The notes beneath the pieces are model-generated. The model worked only from the letters and a program-made list of their open reading frames with translations, did no database searches and was not told where the DNA came from. From Bacteroidota bacterium (GTDB lineage Bacteria; Bacteroidota; Bacteroidia; Flavobacteriales_D; Crocinitomicaceae), in contig VGMY01000015.1 in the NCBI GenBank assembly GCA_016866255.1, positions 1-50,718 on the forward strand: 50,718 bases of DNA. The letters are read 5' to 3'. Of this stretch, positions 8,553 through 18,161 are shown in pieces; within the stretch, counting starts at the first letter, position 1, and each line of letters opens with the position of its first letter. Made by a program: the position numbers and the translations under genes.

Positions 8553-10127
8553 ATGGCAGATTTAAAACCAGCAGAAATTTCGGCAATCTTACGCGAACAG
8601 TTGTCGGGCGTAAAAACAGAGGCTGAATTGCAAGAGGTAGGGACTGTACTGCAAGTGGGAGATGGTATCGCTCGTATTTTTGGGCTGAACGGAGTCCAAT
8701 ACGGAGAGCTGATCGAGTTTGACGGAGGCATTCGCGGCATTGCCTTGAACCTCGAAGAAGACAACGTCGGAGCCGTATTGCTTGGTCGGTCTTTCGGCAT
8801 AAAGGAGGGAGACACGGTCAAACGTCTTGGTAGAATTGCCTCAGTTGACGTAGGCGATGGCTTGGTTGGTCGAGTCGTTGATACTTTAGGAAAACCAATT
8901 GATGGCAAAGGTCCTGTTACGGGAGAACTTTTTGAAATGCCGATTGAGCGGAAAGCTCCTGGAGTAATTTTTCGTCAACCGGTAAATGAGCCCTTACAAA
9001 CAGGAATCAAAGCGGTAGATGCCATGATTCCCATCGGACGCGGCCAACGTGAGTTAATCATTGGAGATCGTCAAACGGGGAAAACAACCGTGGCGATTGA
9101 TACCATTATCAACCAACGAGAATTTTACGACCGCGGAGAACCGGTTTTCTGCATCTATGTAGCCATTGGGCAAAAAGGATCAACGGTAGCGGGAATCGTG
9201 AAAAAACTGGAAGATGCAGGCGCCATGGCTTACACGGTTGTTGTTGCTGCGAATGCTTCTGATCCGGCTCCCATGCAGTTTTATGCTCCCATGACAGGTG
9301 CCGCCATTGGGGAGTACTTCCGCGACCTTGGTAAGCCAGCATTGATTGTTTACGATGATTTATCCAAACAAGCAGTCGCCTACCGCGAAGTATCGTTGTT
9401 GCTGCGTCGTCCTCCGGGCCGTGAGGCGTACCCCGGAGATGTTTTCTACCTGCACTCACGTCTTTTAGAGCGAGCTGCGAAAGTCATTAAAGACGACAGC
9501 ATTGCCTCAAAAATGAACGACCTTCCGGAATCCCTCAAAGGTAAAGTAAAAGGAGGGGGTTCATTAACAGCTCTCCCCATTATTGAAACCCAAGCGGGAG
9601 ACGTTTCAGCGTACATTCCCACCAACGTAATTTCGATCACAGACGGGCAGATCTTCTTGGAGTCCGATTTGTTTAATTCCGGAATACGCCCAGCGATTAA
9701 CGTGGGTATTTCCGTTTCAAGGGTTGGAGGTTCGGCACAGATTAAGTCCATGAAGAAAGTTGCTGGAACGCTTAAGTTGGACCAAGCGCAGTACCGAGAA
9801 TTAGAGGCCTTTTCTAAATTCGGTTCCGACTTGGATGCTGCTACTAAATCGGTTCTTGACAAAGGAGCACGAAACGTTGAAATTTTGAAGCAACGTGAGG
9901 GAGATCCGTTTCCGGTTGAAAAACAAATTGCAATTATCTATGTCGGAACAAAAGGGCTGATTCAAACCGTCCCTGTAGCCAAGGTAAAAGAATTTGAAAA
10001 GGAATTCTTGACCTTGCTCGAAAGCCAGCATGCCGACGTATTAGCGGCATTGAAGTCCGGGCAATTCACAGATGACATTACGGATGTTTTGGCAGCAAAA
10101 GCTAAGGAGATTTCTGCTAAATATTAA
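8553..10127 (+). CDS. atpA: F0F1 ATP synthase subunit alpha
   Basis: The non-catalytic nucleotide-binding subunit of F1. The 524-residue protein has the beta-barrel N-terminal domain, P-loop GDRQTGKT (171-178), the alpha-subunit stretch [17 protein letters not shown] that carries the family signature, and a C-terminal helical domain. The length fits the family. The catalytic partner beta (atpD) and epsilon (atpC) are not in this operon; in Bacteroidota they usually sit elsewhere as atpDC. Confidence 0.98.
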   Translation: MADLKPAEISAILREQLSGVKTEAELQEVGTVLQVGDGIARIFGLNGVQYGELIEFDGGIRGIALNLEEDNVGAVLLGRSFGIKEGDTVKRLGRIASVDVGDGLVGRVVDTLGKPIDGKGPVTGELFEMPIERKAPGVIFRQPVNEPLQTGIKAVDAMIPIGRGQRELIIGDRQTGKTTVAIDTIINQREFYDRGEPVFCIYVAIGQKGSTVAGIVKKLEDAGAMAYTVVVAANASDPAPMQFYAPMTGAAIGEYFRDLGKPALIVYDDLSKQAVAYREVSLLLRRPPGREAYPGDVFYLHSRLLERAAKVIKDDSIASKMNDLPESLKGKVKGGGSLTALPIIETQAGDVSAYIPTNVISITDGQIFLESDLFNSGIRPAINVGISVSRVGGSAQIKSMKKVAGTLKLDQAQYRELEAFSKFGSDLDAATKSVLDKGARNVEILKQREGDPFPVEKQIAIIYVGTKGLIQTVPVAKVKEFEKEFLTLLESQHADVLAALKSGQFTDDITDVLAAKAKEISAKY

Positions 10128-10138
10128 GGGAGAAAGGG

Positions 10139-11014
10139 ATGGCGAACTTAAAAGAAATCCGAAACCGAATTAGCTCTGTTTCCTCGACCATGCAGATAAC
10201 CTCTGCGATGAAAATGGTTTCAGCTGCCAAATTAAAGAGAGCTCAGGAGGCCATTACCCGTTTACGTCCTTACGCTGCAAAATTGCGCTACATTCTTGAA
10301 AATGTGAGCGGCACGGTGGATTTATCGGATAATGCCTTTGCAGAAGACCGCGGTTCAAAAAAGATATTGGTCGTGGCCATCACTTCGAACAGAGGCTTGT
10401 GTGGAGGATTCAATAGCAACGTAATCAAGAAAGTTAGTTATTTGATGAAGAACGAATTTGCCTCGAGCCAAGTATCCGTAGTATGCCTAGGTAAAAAGGT
10501 AAAAGATGTTTACAAAAGGACGGAAAATTATTTTAGCAATGAGACCCTTGCCCCACAAGAAGATATTGTAGGAGCGGTTTCGTTTGAGCGTACCGCCTTG
10601 TTAAGTAAAGAGTTGATGCGCTTGTTTCAGTCGAAAGAGTTCGACCGCATGGTATTGGTGTACAATCGATTTGTAAATGCGGTGACGCAGTCGGTGGAAG
10701 TGGAAGCATTTTTACCCATAAAGTCGGAAGAGTCCGGCCATGAAAGCCTAGCCAAAGATTACCTTTTTGAACCAGAAAAGGAGGAAATTGTTACTCAACT
10801 CATCCCTAAATCCTTAAATACTCAACTTTTTAAGGCGCTTTTAGACTCTATTGCTGCAGAACACGCTGCTCGAATGACCGCCATGCACAAGGCAACAGAT
10901 AATGCGTCTGAATTGCAAAAAGCTCTTAAATTAACCTACAACAAAGCCCGTCAGGCAGCCATTACCAATGAAATTTTAGAGATTGTTGGTGGAGCAGAAG
11001 CCTTAAATGCGTAA
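10139..11014 (+). CDS. atpG: F0F1 ATP synthase subunit gamma
   Basis: The central shaft that couples c-ring rotation to catalysis. The 291 residues show the N-terminal helix (LKEIRNRISSVSSTMQITSA), the TSNRGLCGGFNSN segment, and the conserved C-terminal signature YNKARQAAITNEILEIVGGA. It is the last ATP synthase gene in the operon; the next gene is a response regulator 14 bases later. Confidence 0.97.
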   Translation: MANLKEIRNRISSVSSTMQITSAMKMVSAAKLKRAQEAITRLRPYAAKLRYILENVSGTVDLSDNAFAEDRGSKKILVVAITSNRGLCGGFNSNVIKKVSYLMKNEFASSQVSVVCLGKKVKDVYKRTENYFSNETLAPQEDIVGAVSFERTALLSKELMRLFQSKEFDRMVLVYNRFVNAVTQSVEVEAFLPIKSEESGHESLAKDYLFEPEKEEIVTQLIPKSLNTQLFKALLDSIAAEHAARMTAMHKATDNASELQKALKLTYNKARQAAITNEILEIVGGAEALNA

Positions 11015-11028
11015 ATTCAGTTCGGTAT

Positions 11029-11664
11029 ATGGAGCCAACCATTAAAGTTCTTATTGTCGACGATCATAAACTCATCAGCGAGGCGTGGGCCAGTTTGCTA
11101 AAGGATTCTCCTCAAATTATAGTGTGCGCAACTGCCGACTCAGAATCCAGCGCTTACGATCAAGCTTACGTGCACAAACCGGATATTGTGCTGATGGACA
11201 TTAACTTGGGATCGGGTTCAGGGATTAACGCAGCCACGAAGATTTTGGATTCACTCCCCAAAACCCGGGTTATTGGTCTTTCGTTGCACGACGACATTTC
11301 CTATGTCAAAAAATTTTTAGCGATCGGCGCCAAGGGGTACCTCACAAAAAACACCAATAAATCGGAGTTGGTGAGTGCCATCCACAGCGTGCACCAAGGA
11401 GAGTTGTTTATTGCCTCCGAAATTAAAGACCGTTATTTTGCCGCTTTGTTAAATGCGGATGACCGGGATAAAAAAGAGCTTACGATGAAGGAGATTGAAA
11501 TCGTTAAATTCATTGCCCAAGGACTAACTTCAAAAGAAATTGGGGACAAGTTATTTGTTTCGCACCGTACGGTTGAAACGCACCGTCATAACATCCTGAA
11601 AAAACTGGATTTACCGAATGCCGCACAATTAAGCAGTTGGGCAAAGGATAAGGGATACGTTTAG
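11029..11664 (+). CDS. NarL/FixJ-family response regulator
   Basis: A 211-residue two-domain regulator: an N-terminal receiver domain with acidic pair Asp11/Asp12, phosphoacceptor Asp57 (VLMDINLGSGSG) and Lys107 (AKGYLTKN), then a LuxR-type helix-turn-helix (LTMKEIEIVKFIAQGLTSKEIGDKLFVSHRTVETHRHNI, split here only to name key residues). No histidine kinase is next to it, so the partner is unknown. It follows atpG by 14 bases and may be transcribed with the operon. Its stop codon overlaps that of convergent metG. Confidence 0.92.
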   Translation: MEPTIKVLIVDDHKLISEAWASLLKDSPQIIVCATADSESSAYDQAYVHKPDIVLMDINLGSGSGINAATKILDSLPKTRVIGLSLHDDISYVKKFLAIGAKGYLTKNTNKSELVSAIHSVHQGELFIASEIKDRYFAALLNADDRDKKELTMKEIEIVKFIAQGLTSKEIGDKLFVSHRTVETHRHNILKKLDLPNAAQLSSWAKDKGYV

Positions 11665-13718
11665 CTAATGGTCGGTCCTTCTTCAAATCCACGTTCGCTC
11701 ACCAGAGCACTTAATTTTCCATCTTCGTTTTCTGCCATAAGCAGCATTCCATGAGATTCCACTCCTCGTATTTTTCGCGGTGCAAGGTTCATGAGCACCA
11801 CGACAGATTTACCAATGATTTCCTCGGCCTTATAATGCAAAGCAATTCCCGAAACGATCGTTCGTTCATCGATTCCGGTATTGACGGTTAGCACCAACAG
11901 CTTGTCAGCATTTTCCATTTTTTGAGCAGCGATTACCTTGCCCAAGCGAAGGTCCATTTTCGTGAAATCATCAAAGGATATTAGGTCTTTCATGGGAGGG
12001 AATTTAGGGTTGGTCAAATGTTCAGTAGGTTGAAGCTTTTGTCGTTCCGCTTCCACCATTTCATCGGTTATTTTTTCGAAGAGAATTTCAGCAGGGCTAA
12101 TGCCATGACCAGGCTGAAGTCGTGCAACGGTACTTTGCCAAGAGTCTGCTGGAAGGTTTAACATTCCGTAAATCTTTTTTGCCGTTTCTGGCAAAAAGAT
12201 TTGTGCCATTCGGGCCAATTCACGAGTAATTTGAAGGGCGGTGTTTAAGATGGCAGGAACGCGTTCCGGGTGGGTTTTCACCTTCTTCCAAGGTTCTTCG
12301 TCCGCGAGGTATTTATTGCCCATACGAGCGATTTGCATCATTTCTTGCTGTGCCTCCCGAATCTTGTAGGCATACATCAATTCCGAAATCCTTGGTTCGA
12401 ATTCGTAAAGTCGCTTAATCAACATAGTTTCTCCCTCGGTCAACTCGCCCGCCTCGGGCACGATTCCATCAAAGTACTTATGAGTTAAAACTAAGGTTCT
12501 ATTCACAAAATTTCCCAAGATATCGGCCAATTCAGCATTGACTCGTTGCTGGTAATCAGACCACGTGAACTCTGAATCTTTGTTCTCGGGGGCAATGGAG
12601 GTAAGCACGTATTTTAATTCATCGGTTTTTGTGGGATACTTCTCTAAATATTCGTGCAACCAAACGGCCCAATTGCGGGAAGTGGAAAATTTATCCCCTT
12701 CTAAATTGAGAAATTCATAGGCAGGAACGTTGTTGGGCAGAATATATTCTCCATGGGTTTTCAATAAAATGGGAAAGATGATGGCATGAAAGACAATATT
12801 ATCTTTTCCTATGAAATGCACCAATTTCGTGTCCTTACCTTCAGTTTTCTTCCAATAAGGTTTCCAATCTTTGCCCGTTTTTTCGGCCCATGCTTGAGTT
12901 GCAGATATGTAGCCAATCGGAGCGTCTAACCATACGTATAAAACCTTGCCTTCTGCATTGGGAAGTGGCACGGGAACCCCCCAGTCTAAGTCGCGTGTCA
13001 TGGCCCTCGGCTTTAACCCTTCCTTTATCCACGACATGCATTGGCCTAAAACTTGATTTCGCCACTCTTTAGGATTATGCTGCGGGTTAAGGTCTAAATG
13101 CCCTTCTTGAATCCAGGGTTCAAGCCATGTTTCGTGGTCGCCCATGGGAAGGTACCAATGCGAAGTTTCTTTGAGAATCGGACTCAATCCTGATAGCGTT
13201 GATTTGGGATTAATAAGATCGATAGGACTCAAATCACTTCCGCATTTTTCACATTGGTCGCCGTAGGCATCCGGGTTTTGACATTTCGGGCAAGTCCCCG
13301 TGATGTACCGGTCGGCGAGAAATTGTTGGTAGGTTTCGTCGAAATATTGTTGCGATACTTGTTTTACAAACGCCTGATTTTTGTGTAATGTTAGGAAAAA
13401 ATCCGAGGAAACCTTACGGTGCAAAGCGCTACTGGTTCGGTGATATATGTCGAAACTAATTCCAAATAATTGAAAGGTACTTTCGATGAGTTGATGGTAT
13501 TTGTCCACAATTTCCTGAGGACTTACCCCTTCTTTTTTAGCTCGCAGTGTTATCGCCGCGCCGTGTTCGTCACTGCCGCAAATAAAGAGCGCATCTTCCC
13601 CTTTTAATCGAAGAAAGCGAACAAAGATATCCGCAGGTAAGTATACCCCAGCAATATGCCCGAGATGGAGGGGCCCGTTGGCATAAGGTAGGGCAGCAGT
13701 AACCGTGTATCGCGTCAT
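11661..13718 (-). CDS. metG: Methionine--tRNA ligase
   Basis: A class I synthetase that charges tRNA(Met). The 685-residue protein has HLGH at 18-21 (HIGH motif), a zinc knuckle with Cys143, Cys146, Cys156 and Cys159, KFSTS at 343-347 (KMSKS motif), an anticodon-binding helical domain, and a C-terminal EMAPII/Trbp111-like tRNA-binding domain from about residue 575 (FTKMDLRLGKVIAAQ). Its stop overlaps that of the convergent response regulator by four bases, leaving no room for a terminator between them. Confidence 0.97.
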   Translation of the reverse strand: MTRYTVTAALPYANGPLHLGHIAGVYLPADIFVRFLRLKGEDALFICGSDEHGAAITLRAKKEGVSPQEIVDKYHQLIESTFQLFGISFDIYHRTSSALHRKVSSDFFLTLHKNQAFVKQVSQQYFDETYQQFLADRYITGTCPKCQNPDAYGDQCEKCGSDLSPIDLINPKSTLSGLSPILKETSHWYLPMGDHETWLEPWIQEGHLDLNPQHNPKEWRNQVLGQCMSWIKEGLKPRAMTRDLDWGVPVPLPNAEGKVLYVWLDAPIGYISATQAWAEKTGKDWKPYWKKTEGKDTKLVHFIGKDNIVFHAIIFPILLKTHGEYILPNNVPAYEFLNLEGDKFSTSRNWAVWLHEYLEKYPTKTDELKYVLTSIAPENKDSEFTWSDYQQRVNAELADILGNFVNRTLVLTHKYFDGIVPEAGELTEGETMLIKRLYEFEPRISELMYAYKIREAQQEMMQIARMGNKYLADEEPWKKVKTHPERVPAILNTALQITRELARMAQIFLPETAKKIYGMLNLPADSWQSTVARLQPGHGISPAEILFEKITDEMVEAERQKLQPTEHLTNPKFPPMKDLISFDDFTKMDLRLGKVIAAQKMENADKLLVLTVNTGIDERTIVSGIALHYKAEEIIGKSVVVLMNLAPRKIRGVESHGMLLMAENEDGKLSALVSERGFEEGPTIS

Positions 13719-13730
13719 AAAAACTTAAGG

Positions 13731-13738
13731 TAAAGATA
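13731..13738 (-). promoter_or_regulatory. Near-consensus -7 box for metG
   Basis: Minus-strand TATCTTTA, one mismatch from TAnnTTTG, 12 bases before the metG ATG. The predicted leader is under 10 bases. Confidence 0.4.
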
Positions 13739-13765
13739 CAGGAACTATCGAGAATTTTGATCAAT

Positions 13766-13790
13766 AAAAAAGGGGGCATGGCCCCCTTTT
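13766..13790 (-). terminator. Intrinsic terminator of the PA-domain protein gene
   Basis: GGGGGC, loop ATG, GCCCCC, flanked by A-rich and T-rich tracts, 19 bases beyond the stop of the minus-strand gene at 13809. On the minus strand the stem is followed by six T residues. Confidence 0.85.
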
Positions 13791-13808
13791 CTTAAAAACC
13801 GTGAAAGA

Positions 13809-15569
13809 TTATTTTTTTACAACATTGAATTGAGCGGTTTTACCGTTTTCAAGCGTTACGTTGAAAATGTACATGCCGTTGTTCAATCCTTCTAAGGAGT
13901 AATCTGCACTTCCATTCATCAAGTTGATGGTTGAGGTAGCGGCAACTTTTCCAGAGATATCGGTTACAACCAGCATGGCCAAACCTTCACCGTCAATGTT
14001 AAGGGTTACTTTATCGTTGGATGGATTTGGATAGGCCATACCGTTAACGATAGAAGCTTCCTCTAATCCAATGTTGTTCGCATCAATTACACGAAGTACC
14101 AAAGCATTCGGCAAATCTGTACCGAAACCTGCTGCGTAATAAGTTCCATCGCTTTCGATTGGAGACAGCGGTTGAGCATACCAATTGTAGTTCCAAGTGT
14201 AGTCGGTGTTGCCATCAAAACCTAAATACAACTCAAGATTTACGGTCTGAACACAGGCCAAATAGCGAACGTTATCCTCCAAAACAACCGCTTGATCAAA
14301 GGCACCATAAACCAAGGCCCCTTGTAAATCTGACGGGTAGTAATAGAATCCTCCAGCGACTTGGGTTAAGGTGTTAAATCCAAAGTTTGGATCTCCTAAA
14401 TCCACGAAATTATCTTCCCACTTATACAGCGTCAAAGCGATTTCTTCACCATCCAAGGTAACACCAGAAGCAGCGTTGGTTGTTGCAGAGAAGTGTGCTC
14501 CTACGGCAGCAATGCGGCTTGCGTGAGGGTCTTTCAATACCGAACAAATGGAAAAGGTCGCGTTGTTGGTCCCGGGACGGTAGTGGGCATTAGGCGCAGC
14601 GTTTCCGGTAGCAACATCTAGAGCGGCGAAAGAATACAAGGAATCTTGAATCACGAAATCGTACGATGCGCTGTTGTCCGACGGATCGTCGTCTGCATTA
14701 CCTCCGCTTAAGGTAATATTGTAGTTCAACGTGTAGCGCCCTGTCGGATAATTCGCCAAGGAAAATGCAGGCAAATTTAAACCCTGAGAAGGCTCAATAT
14801 CGAGGCTATCGCCTGGAACTAAATTAATTCCTGAGACAAAATTATTGTAAACAACCGCTCCTGAAGGATCGGTTACTGTGGCGGTAAGGGTAATATCCGC
14901 TTGAGCCTGGTTTCCGTAATTGTAAACACGCGTACCCAAGTCAAAATTAAATTCCGTTCCATTTTGCGCGAGAAAAGATACGACCCCTCCGTTTTTGGGA
15001 ATCAGCGTAGAGGAGGCTGTCATCCCGGCATCGTTTGGATTCAGCCCGATTTTGTTACCCATAAACATAACTACCGGACCGTTCTGCATTTCTCCTACGA
15101 TATCCATACCATCAATGAAGTCCAACATGACTACCGGAATAGTTACGCTAGCACCGTTGGCTCCTGGGCCCATGTTGATCCATTCTCCCGGATTGCGGTT
15201 AACAATGATTACTCCAACAGCTCCCGCGTTTTGAGCATTTAATGCTTTTGCTCCAAATTCACAATTATTTCTGAAAACAACCGCAATTTTCCCCGTTAAA
15301 TTGTTGGTTAGGGGGTTACAACCTTCCTGAGAAATAGGATTTCCTTGGGCGTTTGTTCCGGGAGTTCCATCTTCTACCATCATTAGGGTGTCTTCAACCC
15401 AAGTATTCGGAATAAGGAAATCCGGAGTGCCCCATCCACCCGCAGGGTCAGCCCACGAAAAGGTATAATTTCCTGCGACAGCGGCAGGTGAAATTCCCTT
15501 AACAATGACTTGGGAATTTACCATAGCGAGCGTGAAAAGCGCGCTGAATAAAAGTATTAATTTTTTCAT
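13809..15569 (-). CDS. Secreted PA-domain protein with T9SS sorting domain
   Basis: A 586-residue secreted protein. The signal peptide (MKKLILLFSALFTLAMVNS) is followed by a PA (protease-associated) domain around residues 60-175, containing GKIAVVFRNNCEFGAKALNA and AGAVGVIIVNR. Beta-rich regions follow, and the last ~75 residues (AYPNPSNDKVTL to FNVVKK) form a T9SS type A sorting domain. I see no peptidase catalytic motif, so the PA domain may serve in ligand binding. The gene has its own strong terminator and looks monocistronic. Confidence 0.88.
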   Translation of the reverse strand: MKKLILLFSALFTLAMVNSQVIVKGISPAAVAGNYTFSWADPAGGWGTPDFLIPNTWVEDTLMMVEDGTPGTNAQGNPISQEGCNPLTNNLTGKIAVVFRNNCEFGAKALNAQNAGAVGVIIVNRNPGEWINMGPGANGASVTIPVVMLDFIDGMDIVGEMQNGPVVMFMGNKIGLNPNDAGMTASSTLIPKNGGVVSFLAQNGTEFNFDLGTRVYNYGNQAQADITLTATVTDPSGAVVYNNFVSGINLVPGDSLDIEPSQGLNLPAFSLANYPTGRYTLNYNITLSGGNADDDPSDNSASYDFVIQDSLYSFAALDVATGNAAPNAHYRPGTNNATFSICSVLKDPHASRIAAVGAHFSATTNAASGVTLDGEEIALTLYKWEDNFVDLGDPNFGFNTLTQVAGGFYYYPSDLQGALVYGAFDQAVVLEDNVRYLACVQTVNLELYLGFDGNTDYTWNYNWYAQPLSPIESDGTYYAAGFGTDLPNALVLRVIDANNIGLEEASIVNGMAYPNPSNDKVTLNIDGEGLAMLVVTDISGKVAATSTINLMNGSADYSLEGLNNGMYIFNVTLENGKTAQFNVVKK

Positions 15570-15639
15570 ATTAAATAGATTTGATGTAATGGCTTAAAAT
15601 TACTAAAAAAAAGGAAAATAGCAACAACAATTCGCCGTA

Positions 15640-17241
15640 TTACAAAAAATAGACCACGCAGTAGATTAATCCCGCCAAAAGACCGCTCACAGGAATGGTT
15701 AATATCCATGCCCAAAGGAGGTTAATTGTAACTCCCCAACGTACTGCGCTCAAGCGTCTGGTTGCCCCTACACCGATAATAGATCCTGTTATGGTATGCG
15801 TTGTAGAAACGGGAATTCCGAAATTAGAAACGGTGAATAGCGTTAAGGCACCTGCTGTCTCTGCACATACACCTTCCAGGGGTGTTACTTTTGTAATTCT
15901 CGAACCCATCGTTTTTACAATTTTCCACCCCCCCATTAAGGTGCCTAATCCAATCATCAAATAACATCCAAAAGAGATCCAAAAAGGCATGGTTTCAGCA
16001 TGTACCTTGGTTTTAAGTTTATACCCACTTTTTAATTCTCCATTGGGATTCACGACACTGTTGAATATTCCCGCATTGACATACTTAGCATTGAGCGTTT
16101 TATCATTGAAAATGGTATCCTTTGTTTTCGCATCACACAAGGCTTTACCTTGTAGGTATACTTCTAATTTGGTTAGCGCCGTATCAATAGCTTTAAAAGA
16201 TGGAATGTTGCTAAGTTGCTTACCGGCAAGTTCGCCTTTTTTGTCGTACAATACGCGACCTTTACTATCCACTATTTCTTTGTGGTTGAGGTAATATAAA
16301 TTCGAATCCACTATGGCGTATTCAGGTTTGAACTTCTCTAATTTACCGTCTGCGTTGCGGTATTCTACTTGAATTAATTCAGTAATTGCGAATTGTTCGC
16401 CAATCAGGTTATCCCTTCCTTGTTCTCTGCATGTGTTTCCGTAGACTAGGAGCGCGGCACAAATAATCCCCATTACTTTTTGGGAGTCGGCTCCACCATG
16501 GCCAAGTGAAAAAGCTGCAGATGACAGAAGTTGAAGTTTTTTATGCATGCCGGCCTCACGCAATGCGGAGGGCCGATTTCTAAACATGAGATGTTGGTAT
16601 GTGTATACAAAAATGAATACTGCAATTATGCCAGCGACAATATATAACATGATTGGTTTTACATCGAGGTATTCAATCATGTAGAGCATTGCAAATATCG
16701 TAATCACCGAAAGTAATAGGATTACCAACATTTTATACCAGAAATTTCGTGCAATGGTAACAACGGTTATTAAATATGAAATGATTCCACCAATGATGGG
16801 CGCAAGAAAAATGAAGAATACCACGGTAAGAATTTCTTTACCGGCAATGACACCAAACCCTTCCCAAAGAGATCCTTCAGCGATGGCTACGTGAGTTATA
16901 GCTGCCCCGGCAAATCCTCCAATTAAGGTGTGCGATGACGAAGAAGGAATTCCCAACCACCAGGTTAGCAAATTCCATGTGGTTGCGGCTAATAGCCCTG
17001 CAAGAATCACCCACAAATCGATAGCGGTATTATCTACCGTTTTCGCAACCGTATTTCCCACGCTCATGTCAAATACCCAAAACGCAAGTACATTGAAGAA
17101 AGCCGCCCAAATCACTGCTTGAAATGGAGTTAACACTTTTGTTGAAACCACGGTAGCTATAGAATTGGCCGCATCGTGAAATCCGTTGACAAGGTCAAAT
17201 AAAAGCGCAATGCCGATAACAACTAAAAGAAGTGTAAACAT
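15640..17241 (-). CDS. PiT-family inorganic phosphate transporter
   Basis: A low-affinity phosphate (metal-phosphate) symporter of the inner membrane. The 533-residue protein shows the inverted-repeat PiT signatures: VNGFHDAANSIATVVSTK at the N-terminus and GIPVSTTHTITGSIIGVG in the C-terminal half. It has about ten membrane helices and a soluble insert of roughly 150 residues (about 265-415) in the middle. It lies 19 bases after the DUF47 gene, its usual partner, and both diverge from an OprP-like porin, forming a phosphate uptake unit. Confidence 0.94.
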   Translation of the reverse strand: MFTLLLVVIGIALLFDLVNGFHDAANSIATVVSTKVLTPFQAVIWAAFFNVLAFWVFDMSVGNTVAKTVDNTAIDLWVILAGLLAATTWNLLTWWLGIPSSSSHTLIGGFAGAAITHVAIAEGSLWEGFGVIAGKEILTVVFFIFLAPIIGGIISYLITVVTIARNFWYKMLVILLLSVITIFAMLYMIEYLDVKPIMLYIVAGIIAVFIFVYTYQHLMFRNRPSALREAGMHKKLQLLSSAAFSLGHGGADSQKVMGIICAALLVYGNTCREQGRDNLIGEQFAITELIQVEYRNADGKLEKFKPEYAIVDSNLYYLNHKEIVDSKGRVLYDKKGELAGKQLSNIPSFKAIDTALTKLEVYLQGKALCDAKTKDTIFNDKTLNAKYVNAGIFNSVVNPNGELKSGYKLKTKVHAETMPFWISFGCYLMIGLGTLMGGWKIVKTMGSRITKVTPLEGVCAETAGALTLFTVSNFGIPVSTTHTITGSIIGVGATRRLSAVRWGVTINLLWAWILTIPVSGLLAGLIYCVVYFL

Positions 17242-17260
17242 GGTAAAGGCAATATTAAAG

Positions 17261-17905
17261 TTAAGCGAACTTTACAACAATGGACTCAATTACATTACCT
17301 GCATCTTCGCATTTGTCGGTAGCGGTTTCTAACACCATGTATAATTCACGACGTTTGATGAGTTGCTTGGCATCTACATCCGACTCAAAAAGACGCTCAA
17401 TGCTCATATCGAAAATATTGTCCGCGTTGTTTTCAATGCTGTTGATTTTAATCACACATTCAATAATTTTCTGCGTATTTTTAAGATTGCGAAGCTCCAT
17501 TACCGCTTGTTTTAATGCAAGTACAGCTTCTCGAATAGCTTCGGCACTCTTTTGTATCCCTTGATCCTGAAGGGGGTCAATTTGATAAAAGTTGATTTTC
17601 TTGCCTGCTGCAAAAATATAATCTGCAACGTCATCTAAGGCACTGGCTAAGCTGTGTATGTCTTCCCGGTCAAATGGCGTTATGAAATTACGACCTAACT
17701 CTACAAAAATAGTATGGGTAATGTCATCGTTTTGATGCTCAATGTCGTGCATCGCTTTAATTAGAACCTCTCGTTTGTTATAATCAGGTTCATGTACCAC
17801 CTGAACTAATTTTTCTGAAATCGACTGTAGGTTGTCGCTTGCCTTTTCAAACAATTCATAAAACACCTTGTCTTTTGGTAAGAAATAACTTAAAAAACCA
17901 GCCAT
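17261..17905 (-). CDS. DUF47/PhoU-like accessory protein of the PiT transporter
   Basis: A 214-residue helical protein of the DUF47 (PhoU-like) family, which is regularly encoded beside PiT transporters and thought to control them. The start is the ATG at 17905 (MAGFLSYFLPKDKVFYELF). The family pattern is visible in LIKAMHDIEHQNDDITH, ITPFDREDIHSLASALDDVADYI and the C-terminal ATDKCEDAGNVIESI. It is the first gene of the pit unit. Confidence 0.92.
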   Translation of the reverse strand: MAGFLSYFLPKDKVFYELFEKASDNLQSISEKLVQVVHEPDYNKREVLIKAMHDIEHQNDDITHTIFVELGRNFITPFDREDIHSLASALDDVADYIFAAGKKINFYQIDPLQDQGIQKSAEAIREAVLALKQAVMELRNLKNTQKIIECVIKINSIENNADNIFDMSIERLFESDVDAKQLIKRRELYMVLETATDKCEDAGNVIESIVVKFA

Positions 17906-17964
17906 AATCAATTTTTTACATAAAAGTATTAAGCTCTCTTTAAAAAAAGCTATCCAATGGCCAA

Positions 17965-17982
17965 TGTTAACTAAATGGTAAC
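17965..17982. promoter_or_regulatory. PHO-box-like direct repeat 1
   Basis: TGTTAAC, TAAA, TGGTAAC: heptamers with an 11-bp period, the architecture of PhoB-type operators. It lies 60 bases upstream of the DUF47/pit start and 180 upstream of the porin. Not tested; the call comes from pattern and gene context. Confidence 0.5.
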
Positions 17983-18065
17983 ATTGACTTGTTCCTGAAA
18001 TGAAGCTAATCTTTACTTTTATTGGTTTTAAAAAGAACCATTTGAGACTAACCTAACCACTCCCA

Positions 18066-18083
18066 TGTTACCAAATTATTAAC
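18066..18083. promoter_or_regulatory. PHO-box-like direct repeat 2
   Basis: TGTTACC, AAAT, TATTAAC: the same 7-4-7 geometry. Its start is 53 bases, about five helical turns, upstream of the start of repeat 3, so both could be bound on one face of the DNA. Confidence 0.45.
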
Positions 18084-18118
18084 TAAATTAACAAAAAGTT
18101 AAAAATAAAATAAGCCAA

Positions 18119-18136
18119 TGTTAATGTAGTGTTAAG
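18119..18136 (+). promoter_or_regulatory. PHO-box-like direct repeat 3 at the porin promoter
   Basis: TGTTAAT, GTAG, TGTTAAG, ending four bases before an exact -7 box. It occupies the place of the -33 element, as PHO boxes replace the -35 element of PhoB-activated promoters in enterobacteria. Confidence 0.6.
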
Positions 18137-18140
18137 CGTT

Positions 18141-18148
18141 TAGTTTTG
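18141..18148 (+). promoter_or_regulatory. -7 box of the porin promoter
   Basis: TAGTTTTG, an exact TAnnTTTG match, 13 bases before the porin ATG. No ordinary -33 TTG is present; repeat 3 lies there, which suggests an activator-dependent promoter. Confidence 0.6.
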
Positions 18149-18161
18149 CTAAAAAAATAAT

